Positions 22,228 through 23,292 of a stretch of DNA of 23,292 bases are shown in pieces. Positions within the stretch are counted from its first letter, which is position 1. Each line of letters starts with the position of its first letter. This DNA is from OPU3-GD-OMZ sp001901525 (GTDB lineage: Bacteria > Pseudomonadota > Gammaproteobacteria > Methylococcales > Methylomonadaceae): contig CAXCEI010000022.1 in assembly GCA_963981505.1 (NCBI GenBank), positions 1 to 23,292 on the forward strand, written 5' to 3'. Below the pieces are notes generated by a model, which was not told the origin of the DNA, ran no database searches, and saw only the letters and a program-made list of their open reading frames with translations. Made by a program: the position numbers and the translations under genes.

Positions 22228-23175
22228 ATGATTATTGTCACCGGCGGTGCTGGTTTTATTGGTAGCAATATAATCTACGGGTTAAACCAACGTGGTTTTG
22301 ATGAGATTCTTGTTGTAGATAATTTAACCTTGGGTGTTAAATACAAGAATCTTGTCGACTGTGTTATCGCTGATTATATGGATAAGGATCTCTTTCTGGA
22401 GAAAATTCAGAAGGGTGACTTCGACAATACGCCGATAACCGCAGTGTTTCATGAGGGCGCCTGTTCTGCGACAACGGAGTGGGACGGTCGCTACATGATG
22501 GCTAATAATTACCAGTATAGCCAGATCTTGCTCAATTTCTGTGAGCGCCAACAAATTCCTTTTATTTATGCATCAAGTGCAGCCGTTTACGGTGATATCC
22601 GTGACTTCAAAGAAGACCCAAGTTTTGAGTCACCTTTGAATGTATACGGTTATTCTAAATATCTATTTGACCAGTATATTCGACGTCAACAGGATAAATT
22701 AACGACCCAAGTTGTCGGGTTGCGGTATTTTAATGTTTATGGTCCCAGAGAGAGTCATAAGGACAGTATGGCGAGTGTTGCTTATCATTTAAATAATCAA
22801 CTGTTAGATGGTGGGTCAATACGTTTGTTTGAAGGATGTGACGGTTATAACAACGGTGAACAACGGCGTGATTTTATTTATATCAATGATGTCGTGGCTG
22901 TGAACTTATGGTTCCTGGATAATCCGGATAAAAGTGGAATATTTAATCTAGGAACAGGCCGTAGTCAAACGTTTAATGACGTTGCTCAGGCGGTCATTAA
23001 TTTTCATGGTAGGGGAGCATTAACCTATGTGCCTTTTCCTGAGTATTTAGTCGGCTGTTATCAAAGTTTTACTGAAGCTAATCTTGAGAACTTAAGGGCA
23101 TCAGGTTGCGGTCATCAATTTATGAGTGTAGAAGACGGCGTCAGTGATTACCTCACATGGCTAAACCCTAAGTAG
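22228..23175 (+). CDS. hldD: ADP-L-glycero-D-manno-heptose-6-epimerase
   Basis: The 315-residue protein is a short-chain dehydrogenase-like epimerase. It has the nucleotide-binding TGGAGFIGSNI (5-15), HEGACSATTEWDG (75-87), ASSAAVYG (115-122), and the catalytic Tyr140 and Lys144 in VYGYSKYLFDQY. It also shows YFNVYGPRE and GEQRRDFIYINDVV. These are the HldD/RfaD signatures, and the residue numbering at the active site equals that of the E. coli enzyme. It makes ADP-L-glycero-D-manno-heptose for the LPS inner core, so the organism makes heptose-containing LPS. It starts 8 bp after rplI with only a weak ribosome-binding site, which suggests coupling to that gene. Confidence 0.95.
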   Translation: MIIVTGGAGFIGSNIIYGLNQRGFDEILVVDNLTLGVKYKNLVDCVIADYMDKDLFLEKIQKGDFDNTPITAVFHEGACSATTEWDGRYMMANNYQYSQILLNFCERQQIPFIYASSAAVYGDIRDFKEDPSFESPLNVYGYSKYLFDQYIRRQQDKLTTQVVGLRYFNVYGPRESHKDSMASVAYHLNNQLLDGGSIRLFEGCDGYNNGEQRRDFIYINDVVAVNLWFLDNPDKSGIFNLGTGRSQTFNDVAQAVINFHGRGALTYVPFPEYLVGCYQSFTEANLENLRASGCGHQFMSVEDGVSDYLTWLNPK

Positions 23176-23229
23176 TATTCCCTTTAAAGCAGTTAAATTT
23201 TGTGAAGTAATGCGCTAACCTTTTCTTAT

Positions 23230-23292
23230 TTAGGTTGTAAATTTCTCGATAGCGGTCTGAATACCGTTGACATCGAGTTGGCAAATTTCTAA
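23230..23292 (-). CDS. C-terminal end of a minus-strand gene, possibly dxs (partial)
   Basis: The minus strand is open from the window edge to a TAA at 23230-23232. The visible 20 residues read LEICQLDVNGIQTAIEKFTT. The pattern Leu-Asp-x-x-Gly-Ile/Met-x3-Ile-x2-aromatic resembles the extreme C-terminus of 1-deoxy-D-xylulose-5-phosphate synthase (E. coli Dxs ends GLDAAGMEAKIKAWLA). A dxs gene would fit with ispH in the window, but 20 residues cannot settle it. It is convergent with hldD across 54 bp in which no terminator was seen. Confidence 0.4.
   Translation of the reverse strand, partial: LEICQLDVNGIQTAIEKFTT

Noticed and set aside
1..23292. CRISPR array, toxin-antitoxin pair, phage genes or defence system
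   Set aside because: No regularly spaced repeats were seen, and no cas, nuclease-partner, toxin or structural phage genes could be recognised on either strand.

Overview
The window looks like chromosomal DNA of a gammaproteobacterium with moderately low G+C (about 40% by eye; not computed). The support is a set of housekeeping genes typical of that class: PpnN/YgdH, YbfF, XseA, Hsp15 (HslR), IspH, RraA, Dtd, DnaB-Alr-RadA, a CorB-like protein, the S6-S18-L9 ribosomal cluster and HldD, an enzyme of LPS heptose synthesis. A DsrH/DsrC pair in which DsrC keeps both redox cysteines hints at a lineage related to sulfur oxidisers or methylotrophs, but the genus cannot be fixed from the sequence.

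Layout. 1-700: an accessory-looking left edge with the acidic C-terminus of an unknown protein, a tiny lipoprotein and a 57-residue basic protein followed by a hairpin/T-tract. 698-3635: ppnN on the minus strand, divergent from a YbfF-type esterase and an ArsC-type arsenate reductase. 3632-5814: an M23 peptidase and xseA on the minus strand, overlapping by 4 bp. 5928-6982: dsrH-dsrC, then hslR. 7090-9253: a small membrane protein followed by a two-TM, double-RCK potassium channel, closed by a bidirectional terminator at 9271-9300. 9314-10787: ispH and rraA on the minus strand. 10991-12480: a DUF2897-like micro-membrane protein, dtd, and an exported SNase-like nuclease. 12537-13262: two tandem, unrecognised coiled-coil proteins that are paralogous in their C-terminal 51 residues. 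13481-13557: tRNA-Arg(CCT). 13738-18516: a HAD phosphatase, then dnaB-alr-radA, tightly packed. 18513-19757: a CorB/CNNM-type membrane protein on the minus strand. 19961-23175: rpsF-rpsR-DUF2232-rplI-hldD behind a good promoter and a candidate S6:S18 leader. A minus-strand gene end at the right edge resembles the C-terminus of Dxs.

Most of the window is ordinary core genome: replication and recombination (dnaB, radA, xseA), translation (S6, S18, L9, Dtd, Hsp15, tRNA-Arg), isoprenoid synthesis (ispH, perhaps dxs), cell wall (alr, M23 peptidase) and outer membrane (hldD). No transposase, integrase, CRISPR array or recognisable defence system was seen. The parts most worth a second look are the competing hairpins in front of rplI, the paralogous coiled-coil pair beside the tRNA, the two-cysteine DsrC with DsrH but without DsrE/DsrF, the potassium channel with its small membrane partner, and the very small genes at the left edge.
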